The position numbers and the translations under genes were made by a program. The notes beneath the pieces were generated by a model, which was not told the origin of the DNA, did no database searches, and saw nothing but the letters and a program-made list of their open reading frames with translations. From Brachionus plicatilis (taxonomy: Eukaryota > Rotifera > Eurotatoria > Ploima > Brachionidae), in contig QEOQ01000486.1 in NCBI GenBank assembly GCA_010279815.1, positions 836,935 to 900,934 of the forward strand: DNA of 64,000 nucleotides, in the 5' to 3' direction. Positions within the stretch are counted from its first letter, which is position 1, and the number at the start of each line of letters is the position of its first letter. Positions 46,121 to 58,600 of the stretch are shown here, in pieces.

Positions 46121-47416
46121 TTCGAATTTTTTTAAACCTTTAATTTTTCGAACAAGCATTATTTTTGTTCAATTTTTACTTACTTAAATTCACAAAATCA
46201 ATTGATATTCCTCAACTTAAATTTTTTTTTAATTTAAATCTCTGAAAAATTAACTAAATAATTAATTCAAGTATTAATTTTTTTTTGTTTATTAACATTA
46301 AATTTTGATTAATTAATGTTAAAAATTTATTGTATCTTGTTAATTTGGATCAGTTTATTTTTTCTCAATTAAAATTTTGAACAAGCATTTTTTAGGCGCA
46401 CGTAATGTTCTTTAGTTATTCAATTTGGTTTTTAATAGCACCCACATCATATGACATCAAAACTGGTGCATACATATCCATAAATACATGTAAAAAAAGT
46501 ATTTTTAATACCCAAAATACTGGTATTTTTTTTTAATTTTAATTAACCCTAATTTTTTTAATTTTATATAAGGACTTTTAAAAGAGAATTTTCATAATGC
46601 TTGTTTATTTTTCAAATAGAATTCAAATAAGCTAAGAAAAAGATTGGAAATAGATTTATTTGGTCGATTAATTTATTTATTTAATTATTTAAATAAATTG
46701 AAGTATGAATTATATTAAGAAATAAAAAAAAATACAATTAAATGTCTATTTTACAATTTAATAATCATTTAGTTAAAAAAATTTAACCTCATAGGGTCTA
46801 CCATACGGAAGGAGTTAGTAGAAAGATAAATAAAAGTAATAGACATAATTATGTATAAAAATCTATCTTTAAAAGATCATTTAATAAATCATAAAAATTA
46901 AAGTAGGCTTAGCTTAAACCCATATTTAATTTGATTTGGGCAACAACAGACTTAATGGAATCAACTAGACCACGATTTCGTTCGATAAATAGGTGATTAA
47001 TAACTCATACTTTATAATTTATGTAAATTTCGATAGCATTTCATAAGAAAAAATATCACAGTATCATTCAGCAAATTGATTACATTTATATTTGAAAATC
47101 TAAAAAAAATCAAAAAAATATATTTAATAACTTTATTTATCAAAAAAAAAAAAATAAAAATAAAAAGATTGCTATCTAAATCTTTGAAAAATATAATTTA
47201 AAATTCCGCTATGTAAAATAAAAAAAATTGTTTTCTTTTTCTCAAACAATTTTGCTCTAAACTTTAAAAAATCGGCTCAAATCAATTCAAAACATCCCCG
47301 TATTTAAATCATAATTGTTGCTATTATTTTACAAACTCTCTTATCTAAAAAAATTAAATTAAGCCCAAAAAAACTGATCAATCTAAATGATTTATTTTTT
47401 CAAAAATTTTAAATTC
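46121..47416. other. 3' flank / 3' UTR side of SELENOI
   Basis: No open frame is supported. On the minus strand this is the 3' UTR and downstream region of selenoprotein I, where a SECIS element is required if the TGA is recoded. I checked each minus-strand ATGA/GTGA core in this stretch by eye. None gave a convincing 10-13 bp helix with an AA-containing apical loop and a matching GA-type quartet. Confidence 0.5.
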
Positions 47417-49143
47417 TTATAGTCAATCGTTTTTTTTAACTGGCTTCGAAGTTATGTTAAAGCAGTAAATATTCAAATGTTCACATATTTGCCGGACCTA
47501 GGGTAAATTAAAATAATTTTTTTTTCAAAAGCAAATTCTATATAAACTACTTACCATACAAATACCGTAGTGGATATGAGCTATGGTTATCAGAACAGAC
47601 ATGAAATAGAGTGAATTGACTTCAGCATTAGGAGTCAAAAAGGGCTCAATAACAGAACCTTTAAAATTAAGAGTGAATAGAGCAACAATAATTGTCAGCG
47701 GTATCAAAGTCCAGTTGAATATTTGGCACCTTGTGCTTGTCATTTGTGCCACAATCAACCTACACTAAAAATCAAAAATCTATAAAAAGGCGCTTAAAAA
47801 ACAAAAGAAAAATTTACCGAAATATTGGAAAAAAGGGTTCCTGTCAACCAGAAAAAAGCCCTTGGCTCAAGGTCTAGAATATTTATTTTTGAATACTTTA
47901 TCCAAATTAATTGAATAACAAAAAGGTAAAGGGTGGAAAAAATTGGCCGAACTCCTTCATAAATTGATTCTTGCTTGAACGACTTGTTTGAGTACGCCAC
48001 GTACATGTTGTACAGCGAGAAGGGCAAAGATAAACCGATAGAGGCCACTTGATTATTTTAAAAAATTAAAATTAATTTTTTTAAATTTAAAATTCAATTT
48101 TTTTTTTAAATCTTATTATTTTATTTAAAAAATAAAAAATACCATAGATGACAGCAACCACGAACTGGGTGAACAAAATTGGTCCAATTTGAAAGTACCA
48201 TATTTTTTGTCCGAACAAAAATGTTCCAAAAAACAAAAATGTCATTCCTACTTGACTCAAGTCGTAGGACCATGGCAAAAATAGAACCCCTGTGTTGTAC
48301 TTTTCCCAATGAGAAATGATAAAGCTGCCTAGAATGAGCCACAAGAGACCATACATGGAAAAAGCTGTGATTCCGAACGGCTCGTTGCGGCCAAATATGG
48401 AAAACAAAGCTACTGGCAGAAAAAGAGTTGCCCAGCTGTCCAGGCCATGATCGAACAGCTCGCCAAGAGGGGAAGAAGAGCCGGTTCGTCGGGCTTGTTT
48501 GCCATCAGTTCCATCTTAATTTTTTTTAGATTTATTTAGCAGAATTTTTGTTTTTTTTTTTTATTTCTTACCCAAATGATGGGATAAAAATTGACAGATG
48601 CTTAGAACCAGCCACAGCCATTGGGGAATACATGAGCAAATGTAGGACGGTATGGTCTCGAATTTGAAGATGTTATTCTGAAAGTACAGTTGATTTTTTG
48701 TCAAATTTTGCAAATTTACGCAATCTTCTTGATTGGCGCAGTAGCCATAGAAGCTGTAGTCATAGATTGAGAAAACCAGAAAGTTGACAATTAGACACAG
48801 AAATCCGACAAATGTGAGCAAATTGGGTGCCAGCCATCTTGGATACAATTCGACTAGAAAATTCCAAAATGGGTGCATGACATAGCGAGACAGTGGTGAC
48901 GAGTCAATACAGCTGTACTTTAAATAGAAAAAAATTTAAATTGCATCATTTTTATCAAAAATATTTTATCACTAATTATTTTAGTAAATAGTATTTCATT
49001 CATTTTTTTTTCCTAAAAAAAATGCCTTTTTGTGGACACTAGTGGTGTTGGTTGGTAATTTTGCTTACTTTGTATCGATCGAGCCCTGCCAAGTGTTCAT
49101 GGGTGATGTATTGATAGGAGAAAAGTTTGCGCAACAGGCCCAT
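47417..49143 (-). CDS. SELENOI: Ethanolaminephosphotransferase, selenoprotein I
   Basis: Six exons, 49143-49069, 48917-48572, 48514-48143, 48047-47818, 47764-47555 and 47497-47417, agree in phase and give 437 residues with TGA (47425-47423) read as Sec; human SELENOI has 397. The CDP-alcohol phosphotransferase signature is complete: DGTDGKQARR...GELFDHGLD, spaced as DG-x2-AR-x(n)-G-x3-D-x3-D. Flanking matches include MHPFWNFLVELYPRWLAPNL, SHWEKYNTGVLFLPWSYDLS and AQMTSTRC, with multiple TM segments. The enzyme transfers phosphoethanolamine from CDP-ethanolamine to diacylglycerol or alkyl-acylglycerol in ER/Golgi membranes. The last exon reads VRQICEHLNIYCFN, then KPVKKND-TGA-L-stop, aligning with the vertebrate ...KPNSD-Sec-LG... 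tail. The human tail runs ten residues beyond Sec; this one ends one residue after it. Confidence 0.93.
47423..47425 (-). promoter_or_regulatory. Candidate selenocysteine (UGA) recoding codon
   Basis: The in-frame TGA in the terminal exon of the SELENOI gene is preceded by Asp and followed by Leu, as in vertebrate selenoprotein I (S-D-Sec-L). A normal TAA stop lies two codons further on (47419-47417). Its exact position in the family alignment is the evidence for recoding. No SECIS was confirmed by eye. Confidence 0.75.
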
Positions 49144-50221
49144 TCTTTTTGGTTTACAAAATCAAAAATCTATTTGAAGCATTCAAATTATTTATATGTC
49201 TAAATTTTAAAATAGGTAAATTGGTTTTTGATGTGAAAATTTATGGTAAACTCTCTCAAGTGGTGCCTAGACTTTGTAACAAGATGAGAATTTTATCTCA
49301 TCTATTCTTTTTTTCTTTAAAAAAAATACTTATAAAAAGCAAGCTTGGCAAGAAAAAGCATAATTAATGTTTGGTTACTAATAGCAAAATTTAACTTTGT
49401 CGATTTTTGGTACTTGATTAATTATTTGAAATTATTATAATTAGAAAATTTTGAATAAAAAACAATCGGCGTTTTCTCTATTTTATTTTTTTCTTTACAA
49501 ATTTGCTTATCTTTGCTCCATGATAAAAAGTTCGCTATTTGAGTATTGCATGCAAAGGCAACTACAAATGTTTTGCTCTCTTTGAAAACAAACTTTACTT
49601 TAACATGATAAAGATTTAATTATGGCTAAAATAAAAATATTTTATTTATCGATTTAGAATATAATAAACAGCTAAAAATTTATCTCAAAATAATTTATTC
49701 GGTCTGATTTTTGTTAATGAAGTTTCGACAGTAAAATTCAAATCAACACTGTAAAATGTTTTTTAGTAAAATTTCAGGATTTGAGAATTGTTTTTAAGGT
49801 AAAAAATTAATTTATTTTATTATCATAATTTTTTTTTTACTAGAAAATTTTAAATTAAGATAAACAATAAAAGTTTTTTTTTAACATAGTCAAAGATACT
49901 GGTAAGGAAATATTAAATGAACTGGAAAAAATATTTTTATTAGTGTTCACTTAAGATTACAATATTTTAACAATTAAGCCAAACGAAACGGTTTCATTTT
50001 TATAGTAAACAAATTATTTTTTTCTAAACATAATTAATTTTCTTTAAAAAATTTAAATTTGAATTAAAATTTTATTTAGTTATCAATTTAATTTGAAATA
50101 AAATTTATTTAAATTAATAAACATTTTATTCAAATTGTAAGAAAAAATAACTTTAACTGATGGATAATTTTTTATAAAAAAAAATAGACAATAAATTTTT
50201 ATTTCAAGATTTTTATTTTAT

Positions 50222-50272
50222 TATAAACTGACCGGTTTCGGCTATATGAAGCCTTCCTCAGAGTTTCTTTTA
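50222..50272 (-). repeat. Conserved hairpin motif, CTGAGGAAGGCTTC...CCGAAACCGGTC
   Basis: On the minus strand CTGAGGAAGGCTTCATATAG is followed by CCGAAACCGGTCAG. The core GGCT-TCATAT-AGCC forms a stem. It stands out from the surrounding poly-A/T. A similar arrangement (CTGGAGAAGAGACATAGGTC then TACGAAACCGATCG) is at about 17190-17232 minus. Such GAAG...CGAAACCGG cassettes are familiar as repeat termini in many animal genomes. The element class is not determined here. Confidence 0.45.
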
Positions 50273-51561
50273 ATTAAGTAATAAAACTTGTTTATGAGAA
50301 ATTTTCTGGTATTTAAATGCTAAATATTTTATTTATCATTAAGACAAATTTTTTAGGAAATTATTTAATCATCTAAAAATAAAAAGCTTTAATAAAAACC
50401 TTGTTTTTCATATATTTCTCAAATTTACGGAAATTTTTGAAAAACTTAAAAAATAATTTTTTCCAATTACTTAACTAATACTTTTTAAAAATTTAACATG
50501 AAAAATTTAAATCTGAAAGGCGATGAAAATTTTAAATAAGTTGGCAAAATTTATATAATTAGGAAAATTAATTAAATGTTTGTGTCACTTTAATTTTCTT
50601 TTAATATTTGAAAATTCTGCTAAATCTCTATATTACTATTTTTCATTAAAGACTTTAAAATATAAAATATTTGACTGATAAAAATTATCTATTTATAAAA
50701 TGATAATAACCAAATAAATTTGAAATATTTGTATTATAACATAAATAAAATAAAAAAAAACGCAAATACTACTGAGATTTAATACCGAATTAAGTTGCTT
50801 TCCAATTTAAAATACGATTAATTAAAAAAATTTTATTCAAATTTAATATATTCAAAAAAATTATTTGGAAAAAAAATTTAAAATGGATTGGATTCAAAAA
50901 AATTCTAATACTTTTATAAAGTAAATTTAAATGACTTTTTTTAAAAAATAATAAAAATACTGTTACTATTACTATTATAAAAATAATATTTCATCTTTTA
51001 CTAAATAAATTTCAAAATAAAACCGTTTTTTCATTATATTACGACTAAAAATTTTCTTGAGAGTTTTCAAATGATAAAATAAAAATCAAGCAAGATATTG
51101 TTAAGGATGCATCCTTTATTTGTTTTACTATCAAAATTATTGATAAGAAAACAACAGTAACAAGATAACAAGGTTGTGAAGTATTTAAAAATTTAATCGT
51201 TTCAATTATGCCAAGTTTGAATTACTTTTAACAAGAATTGTTAAAATTCAAATATTTCTTAAATTTTATGAATGAATTTATAGAATACCATAGATTAAAA
51301 AGATATCAATCAGTTAGGCTAAAAAGTAACAAATTGTTACATTTTTTAGAAAAAATAAAAGCTTTTAAAATTTTGTTTTTTTTTTATTTAAAATACAAAA
51401 AGTATTAATTACTATTTTCTAATATAAATAAATCATGTGCTCTTATAAAACAAAATTACTAGATATGAAAATAAAAAGAAATAATTAGACTGAATACATA
51501 TTCACAAAGATAAGAAAATTTAAATTGATTATTATTTTTAGTAAAACTTATATAGGAGTTT

Positions 51562-52028
51562 CAAATTATTGTACCAAATTCCCTCGTTCGATATTGCAGC
51601 CTCAGAATCCGAAACACAATAAATACCATCTCGTCCATGTTAAAACATTCTTAACTTACACCGCATGCGTCAGAGTTGTGCTTCAAGTCTTGGATCGCGT
51701 TTAAAATAAGTCTTAAAATTTAATGCAGCATTAACAATAAAGTTTCTGTCTAAATTATGCATTTGGTGCAGGATCACAAATTAAACCAAAAAAAAAAAAG
51801 AAATGAATATTTTTATTATTCGATTAAAAAAGTTCTAAAATTTGATTTTTGACGCGGCATTATTTCTTAGAAAAATTTAAAATTGACTAGAAAAATATAG
51901 TAAATATTTTAAAAATTAAAATAAATTAAAAAATCGAGTCAAAATAACTATTTGAATTTGCATGCGCCGAAGTTGTGTTTCGGGTTCTGAGGCTGCAATA
52001 TCGAACGAGGGAATACCATAATTTAAAA
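51562..52028. repeat. Inverted-repeat element with CCCTCGTTCGATATTGCAGC arms
   Basis: The left arm CCCTCGTTCGATATTGCAGC then CTCAGAATCCGAAACACAA (about 51580-51620) is the reverse complement of TTGTGTTTCGGGTTCTGAGG then CTGCAATATCGAACGAGGG near 51972-52012. Flanking AAATTAT-GTA sequences also match in inverse, so the arms are at least 50 bp. The interior contains a second GC-rich patch near 51660-51705 (GCATGCGTCAGAGTTGTG), partly inverse to GCATGCGCCGAAGTTGTG at about 51960, so the arms may once have been longer. Confidence 0.75.
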
Positions 52029-54489
52029 TTGGAATCAAATTTTTCGTCAATTTAGTAAAATTACAGGAGATATTTAAATTTTAAAATAATAAACATTACT
52101 AAATTAAAATAAACTTTATTTGCCATCACCTAAGCATCTATATTGAAATAATTAATAATAAAAAATTCTCATTAGTTTAGTAATAACTTTTAAAGTTATT
52201 TTTAAATGTTTGAAATTTTTTTAATAATTTTTTTAATTTAAGCTGAATGAATTCAAAAAAAAATTCAAATATAGTATTGTTGTGACACTTGGTTTTTACG
52301 TAATTTTTACGTAAATTATTATTAAATCACGTTAATTTACGTAAAATTATTTGAATTTCCCTGAAACCAAAAATTCTGTTTCTGCATAAGAATGCCAATC
52401 TAATATAAATCATTTAAACAATGTAATTTTTATATATTAAAATAAAAAATGTTCAACCAAAAATTGCGTAAAAAACGGTAATTTTAATTTAAAGAATTAA
52501 ATACAGAATCCAAATTGAAAAAAATTAAAAATTTGATTTATTTTACCAAATATTACAAAAATGAATACTTTTTAGCCCTTTTTTGGTTGGGCAAAAATTT
52601 TAATAAAAATGATGAAACTAGATTTTTTTTAGTTTTTTTTAGATTAAACATAAAATGTTTATTATTTTAATTAAAAGAAAACAAATATTTTTTTTTCTAA
52701 TTGACCTTTAATTGATTCTTCTAAAATCTTTATTTAAAAATTTAAGGACAAATTTAAAATCGGCATTAAGGTATCCAAATAATGACTTTAAATGATATTT
52801 TTATATTAATTAAAATATATGACGACGAAACAAAGTTAAATTTTGTATTGCAAAATTTCAAAATATTGATTAAGAATTTTATTTACTTCAGAAAAAAAAT
52901 CATATAATTTTCTATCTAATTATAGATTAAACAATTAATGTTTAATAAAGTTTAGTCATTTATTATTAAAAATTGATAAAAAATACTTTTTTATTTAAAT
53001 CAAAAACTAAAAATTTTGATTTGAAATTTACATTTGATCATGAACTTCAATTTGCCTTTTGGTTGGAGGTAAATTTACGTTAAAATACATAATTTATCAT
53101 AAAATAACTTGTTTTTAAAAATGACATTGAATTTTTAAAAAAGTTTTTAAAAAAATTCTTAATTTTATCTTCATTTATTGTTTTTGTTTAATTTCTATGT
53201 TTGTTTGTAAAAAGAAAAGATTGACTTAATTTAACCAATTTTTACCATTTCAGAAATATATATAAATAAAATACTTTTTTTTTTACAATGGTTGTATTGG
53301 AGAATAAATCTTCGCCATGTTAACTGTTTACATAGTTACTATGTTTTTTAGTCAAACTATTCATAATTAATCTATCGATTAATATTAAATAATAAATTTT
53401 AAAAAAGTGCGAATTCAATTTGATTCCTTTTATGAAAAATTGTTACTAAATAGCGCACAATATAAATATAAATAAAATTGATATTATAATAATTGAATCA
53501 ACTCAATCAAGTGCTCTTAGAACAATCCCTAAATATTCTTTCCACCTCTCAAATAATAAATTGATTTCTCAATATAATTTAGAAACTTTTCATGAAAGAT
53601 GTAAAAACTTGCCTACTCCAAATAGTACCCTTTAAAAGTATCCTATCGAAAAATTGTCCGTATTCTATCAACCATTAAATTAAAGCTTAATTACTCGGTT
53701 TTCTATAAACCTTGTTTTTTTTCGTATCTTATTTAACTAATTTATTTTAATTTGTTCAATAAAAAGTTAAAAAAGAAAAGAATTATAAACAAAACATTAA
53801 TAAAAAAATAAATGGAAAAAAAATTAACGAAATAATTTTAAAGCTTTGCTTCGGAACAACCTAACAAGTACATCTCTTAAAAAAGTCATCTGTGAAATAA
53901 ACTTAATTAAAAAATAGCAAACTGTAAAAAATCTAATTAGAATATAAATATTTAAATATTCAAATATTAAAAAATATTAGCAAGTTATCACTTTTAAATT
54001 CCCAAGCACATTAGAAAGTATAGTATTTAAACCGATAAATGAAAAATGTAAGCAGTTGTCATCTAAGTTGAAAATTTTTTTTTAAATTTTGGAATCAAAA
54101 TTGGCAAGACTTTGTTAATAAGATTGGAAAAATCCACTCTCAAGCATACCTTTATGGGGAAAAAAAAAAGGTACAAAAAAAAATTGAGATTATTTAAACT
54201 TTGATCTCAAATAAAAAGGATCTAAAAACAGACAAAAAGGCTATTTGGAGAACACTTATCAGCAACCTTTAGCCTTAACTTCCACTTAATTGATTATTAG
54301 TTTTCAGACTGGTCAAAATTTAAAATGACGGCTTCCGAAGAAGAAACATCAAGCTTCAGACTACATTGTATAATTATTTTCTTATAATTTCTTCTTTTTT
54401 ACTGATACGTAAAATATTTAAACAGTTACTTTATTTTATATTTTAATTTTGATCCAAATTTTGACCTTTTTATTTTATTTAGCATTATT

Positions 54490-54540
54490 TTGATTTTATT
54501 TTTATTCTGAAGGAGCTTTAGATTAACATTCTTCAAATTT
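54490..54540 (+). repeat. Fragment of a LINE-type 3' end
   Basis: TTATTCTGAAGGAGCTTTAG at about 54503 matches the 3'-end signature found at 57115-57165, 59567-59605 and 60843-60880, but the second half of the hairpin is lost. Confidence 0.4.
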
Positions 54541-55623
54541 TGTCCAAACATGAATAAAAAATTGTAAACTATTCATTTTTTAAATCAATACGTTATTTTT
54601 TAAATAATCACAGATTTTTTTTTAAATAAATAAGACGCTTCTAATTATATTTTGAAAGATAGTAGCAAATTAGCAGGATAAAAAAAATGAATTATTAATT
54701 TAGATTTACTTTAAAGTGAATAAAACTAAAAAATACTTATTTATTACAAAAATTTACCAAATTTTACAATAAAAAATACAATATTTCATATAATTAGAAA
54801 AAAAAATAATCTCATGAAAAATTTAAATTTATCCTGATAAAAGATTTTTTTGACATTAAGGATTTTTCCGTAATTTGTCAAATTACAGTAAATTAAAGTA
54901 AATCCCTTTTATCATAAATAGGGTTAAAAAAAATAACAAAAACAAAAATATATTTTAAAATTTTAATTTTTCTTTAATTTGGATTTATTCATCTTGACAA
55001 TTATTTGGATTGACAATTATTCATCTTGTTCCTTACTTTTATTTTTAATTAATTTTTATTTTGATGATTTATCAATTCATAGAAAAATTAATTCAAAGAA
55101 AATTAATAAAATTAAACTCATAGAATAAATTTTAGTAGAAAAATATTTAATAATCATGGGATTTATTTTATAGAAATTCTGCTCCAAACTTAAAAGATAA
55201 AATTAAATTAATATTTTGTTTTGAACAATGTAATTACGTTTTATTAACTCTTGAAATAAGTTTATTAAATCAAATTTTTGTTTTTTGTAGGTAAAGGGAA
55301 ATTGTAATTATTTTTTTCATATTTATTCGTTAAACAAAAATTTTATGAAGTTGTTATTCTGCGAAAAAAAAATCTATGAATTGAACGTTCACCTTTATTT
55401 TTGATAAAATTTAAACAAATGTTAGCTTTTTTGTGCAAAAATTCAAATTCAATCAGGTCAAAGTCACTAACCGTTTAGTTTTAGAAAAAAAAATGGTTTC
55501 GCTGATTGAATCATCCAATTCAAAAATGGTCTTTTCAAACTCAAAATCACATTAATTTTAGTACTAAAACCATTTTGAGAAATTTTTTAAAAATACTTCC
55601 AGTTCACCATTCCACTCTAATTA

Positions 55624-58600
55624 ATGGACACGTCACACAGCAAAAAGTTGATGCTCGCCTCATCCAAACAAATTCAAATTTATGAATTGATCAACAAAAT
55701 TCAGAATGTGCTAAATACTGAAAACTTATTGCCTCGTGAGTGTTGCATTGAGTTTAATAAATTAATAAAAATAAAATTGTCCATTTTTTCCACTAGAGTT
55801 TATCTATTTTGCCAAAAATATGGATGAAATGCGAAAAAAATGGCTCGACACGGAGCTCAAGTGCAAGGATCTTGAATCAAAGCTCAATTTGGAGAAAAGC
55901 ATTTACCAGCGCAAAATAAATGAACTCAAGTATTTTTTTCTTGTTTTCTTGTCAAAAAAGTTTTGATCATTTGGTCCATTGAAGAGTTGATGTGGAAATT
56001 CATCACGAAAAGCGCTTGCATGCAGAAAACAGAAGTGAACGCTTACAAAATGAATTGGACAAGCTGCAAAAACAATTTGATCTATTCAAAGAAATTCTCA
56101 TGTCAGACAATAATTCAGCTTACCAATCGGCCATCAAACGCTCACAGCTCATGTTCACTAATTATAGCGAAAATAATTTTTATGATGACCAGCACCGAAT
56201 CACCCACAAATCTCACGCTAATCTGAACGGATTCCGTGATTCGGCCAAATGTGAAAACAAGGAAAATCAATTTAAGGAAAAAAAAAGGTTCGTTGAAATT
56301 GATTATTAAAATAAAAGAAAATTTTTTTTTGATTAAAAGAATAAAATTAGCCCATTTTAAAATTTGAATTTAATAAAATAAATATAAATTTGCTCGAAGT
56401 AAAATAAAAAATATTAATTTTTCAATGTCATTAAATCTAATTCAGAATTTGATAATTTAATTTTTTTAAGACCGCGCTTTTTGACTTTGAGCATCTGTGT
56501 TTATAAAAAAGGGTTAACAAATTACAAATTGAAAAAATTTTAAAAATTTTCCTTTAATCTACAAAAGACGAAAATTTTATAATTTAAAAAAAATAATTTT
56601 AAGAGTTAATAAATGGAATTATATTTAAAATTTTTTCGTAAAAAAATTTTTAAATAATTTAATCTTCAAATTTTCCTATTTAAGATTTTAACATATTTTC
56701 TATGAAAAAAAAAATTCTATGAGATTATTTCTATGAAAAATATTTTTACAAAAAAATTACTCTATGAATTTTGTTTATTTTTATATGAATTAATTTTTCA
56801 ATGAATAAACACACAAAAAAATGTGCCGTCAAGATGGTACTCTTATGAATTTTCCAACAACTCGATTCCAATATCATAATAATAAATTAATACTCTGTTA
56901 TACCAGTTGTATTTTGATTGTCATACCTCAAATAAACTTGATCTTAATTGTTTATTAGGATGACTTGAAGTTTCTTGTCAATAGTTAAATCGGAAGTTGA
57001 AGTGGCCTATGTCTTGTTTGTTTTTTTATTTCTTCGGATGGCGGAGCAGCAACTTTTTGAATTCCAAGTTCATTTTTAATTTTTAATATAATTATTTATT
57101 TTTTTTATTTATTTGTTTTCTGTACGGAGCTAAAGCTCCTTCAGAATAAGTTTAAAAAAAATAACTAAAATAAAAAAAAAAATTAAAGTTAATAAAATGA
57201 GATAAAAAATGAATCAAAATAAATTAAATAAAAAAATGAAAGTTGAAAAGACATAAATTGGAATAGATTGTTACACGTGGCACATGTTTAAATAGTTCAA
57301 GTTTCAGGAAAAAAAGAGGAAATAGTAAGGTTGCAATTACCCAATTGAGTTGGGTATTCAATGTATTTATTCTATTATAAATTTTGATTATTCATTTTAA
57401 TATAAGTCAATTAATAGTAAGTACTTTACTTGATAAATATTTTAAAGTCTTATCAGTTTAATAAGAATTGTTGCCGAAACGTTTCGGTTTTTGTTATGGT
57501 GAGTTTATTATTTATTTAAAATTAATTAGCAATCAACTTAGTTATAATTTATTGTAGATTAACATCCGATTATAATTTTTAGACCCGATAATTTTATTCC
57601 CGATTTTTTTTGCACCAGATTATTTTATGCCCCCGATTTTTACATACTCAACCTTTCGGACAAGACCCAAACAAAATTTAATCCACAAAACCCTTTTTTT
57701 CCATCAATAATAAAATAAAATATTATTAAAAATAACCACTATTTTTTATTATTTTTTGAATTTAATTTAAAAAAAAAATTTGTCAAGAACATCAGGCTGC
57801 GGTGTCGAAGACACGGGATCAATTGTATCCGACTATACCGAAGACGACTTGGACATTGGAAACGATGACGAACAAAAATCCCATGGTGGCAATCAGGAAA
57901 AAAAGCCGAAAAAAAAGCGCTCCGTGTGCCGTCACAGCACGTCGCTCACCCGGGAGCCCGACCGGGACGAGCGCAGGGACCGTAAGCGCAACCGGTCCAA
58001 ATCAAACGACTTGGGCCACGAGCAGAGAAAGAGAGTGAGCCTGGGACAAATCAACAATGCCATCTCGGCCATTACCACGCTCAAAATTGACCAAGACGGC
58101 CGCCCAGTCGAGCTCAAATCGGAAATCAAGCACGGCAACGACGAAAAGCAAGTCTACATGCCGCAGCGAGCCCGCTTCAGAAAAAAAAGGCCCAGCCGCG
58201 AGTTTCTGCAGCGCTCAGTCGACTTGACCGAGGAGGACTCGAGCGAGTCGTTCTGGAACCAGTCAATAATCGAAGAAGCACCCGCCGCCCAAAAACTCAG
58301 CATCATGACCCCCATCAGAGAACTGGCCACCCCCATTCACAACCGCATCTACTCCACTCTCAAAAAGAATCCCCAAACCCTAACTCCTTTCAAAACAAGC
58401 TCCAATCTTATACCTTTGGCAAAGCGGTACAAAAAATCTCACACGTTCAAGGCCCAAGTAATTTTGAACAGTGAATTTTGTGCCCATTGCGACAAAAGAA
58501 CTCGCTTCGGCAAAATGATCATGAAGTGCCGCGAGTGCGACATGGTGTGCCACTCGGAGTGCAAAGACTTGGTGCAGCGTGCATGCTACAAAGTGCAGAA

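Larger units (their letters stand above)
49144..55623. other. Long gene-poor, repeat-bearing intergenic region
   Basis: No gene was supported over 6.5 kb. Contents noted: a hairpin-bearing motif at 50227-50270, an inverted-repeat element at 51562-52028, dispersed TTACGTAAATT-type motifs (52300-52350, 54860-54905), and a partial LINE 3' tail (about 54500-54530). The 5' flank of RACGAP1 is at the right end. Confidence 0.5.

Noticed and set aside
47280..47330. SECIS candidate ATGATTTAAATACGGGG...GAATTGAT (minus)
   Set aside because: Only about six base pairs can form after the ATGA core and the loop lacks the AA/CC motif.
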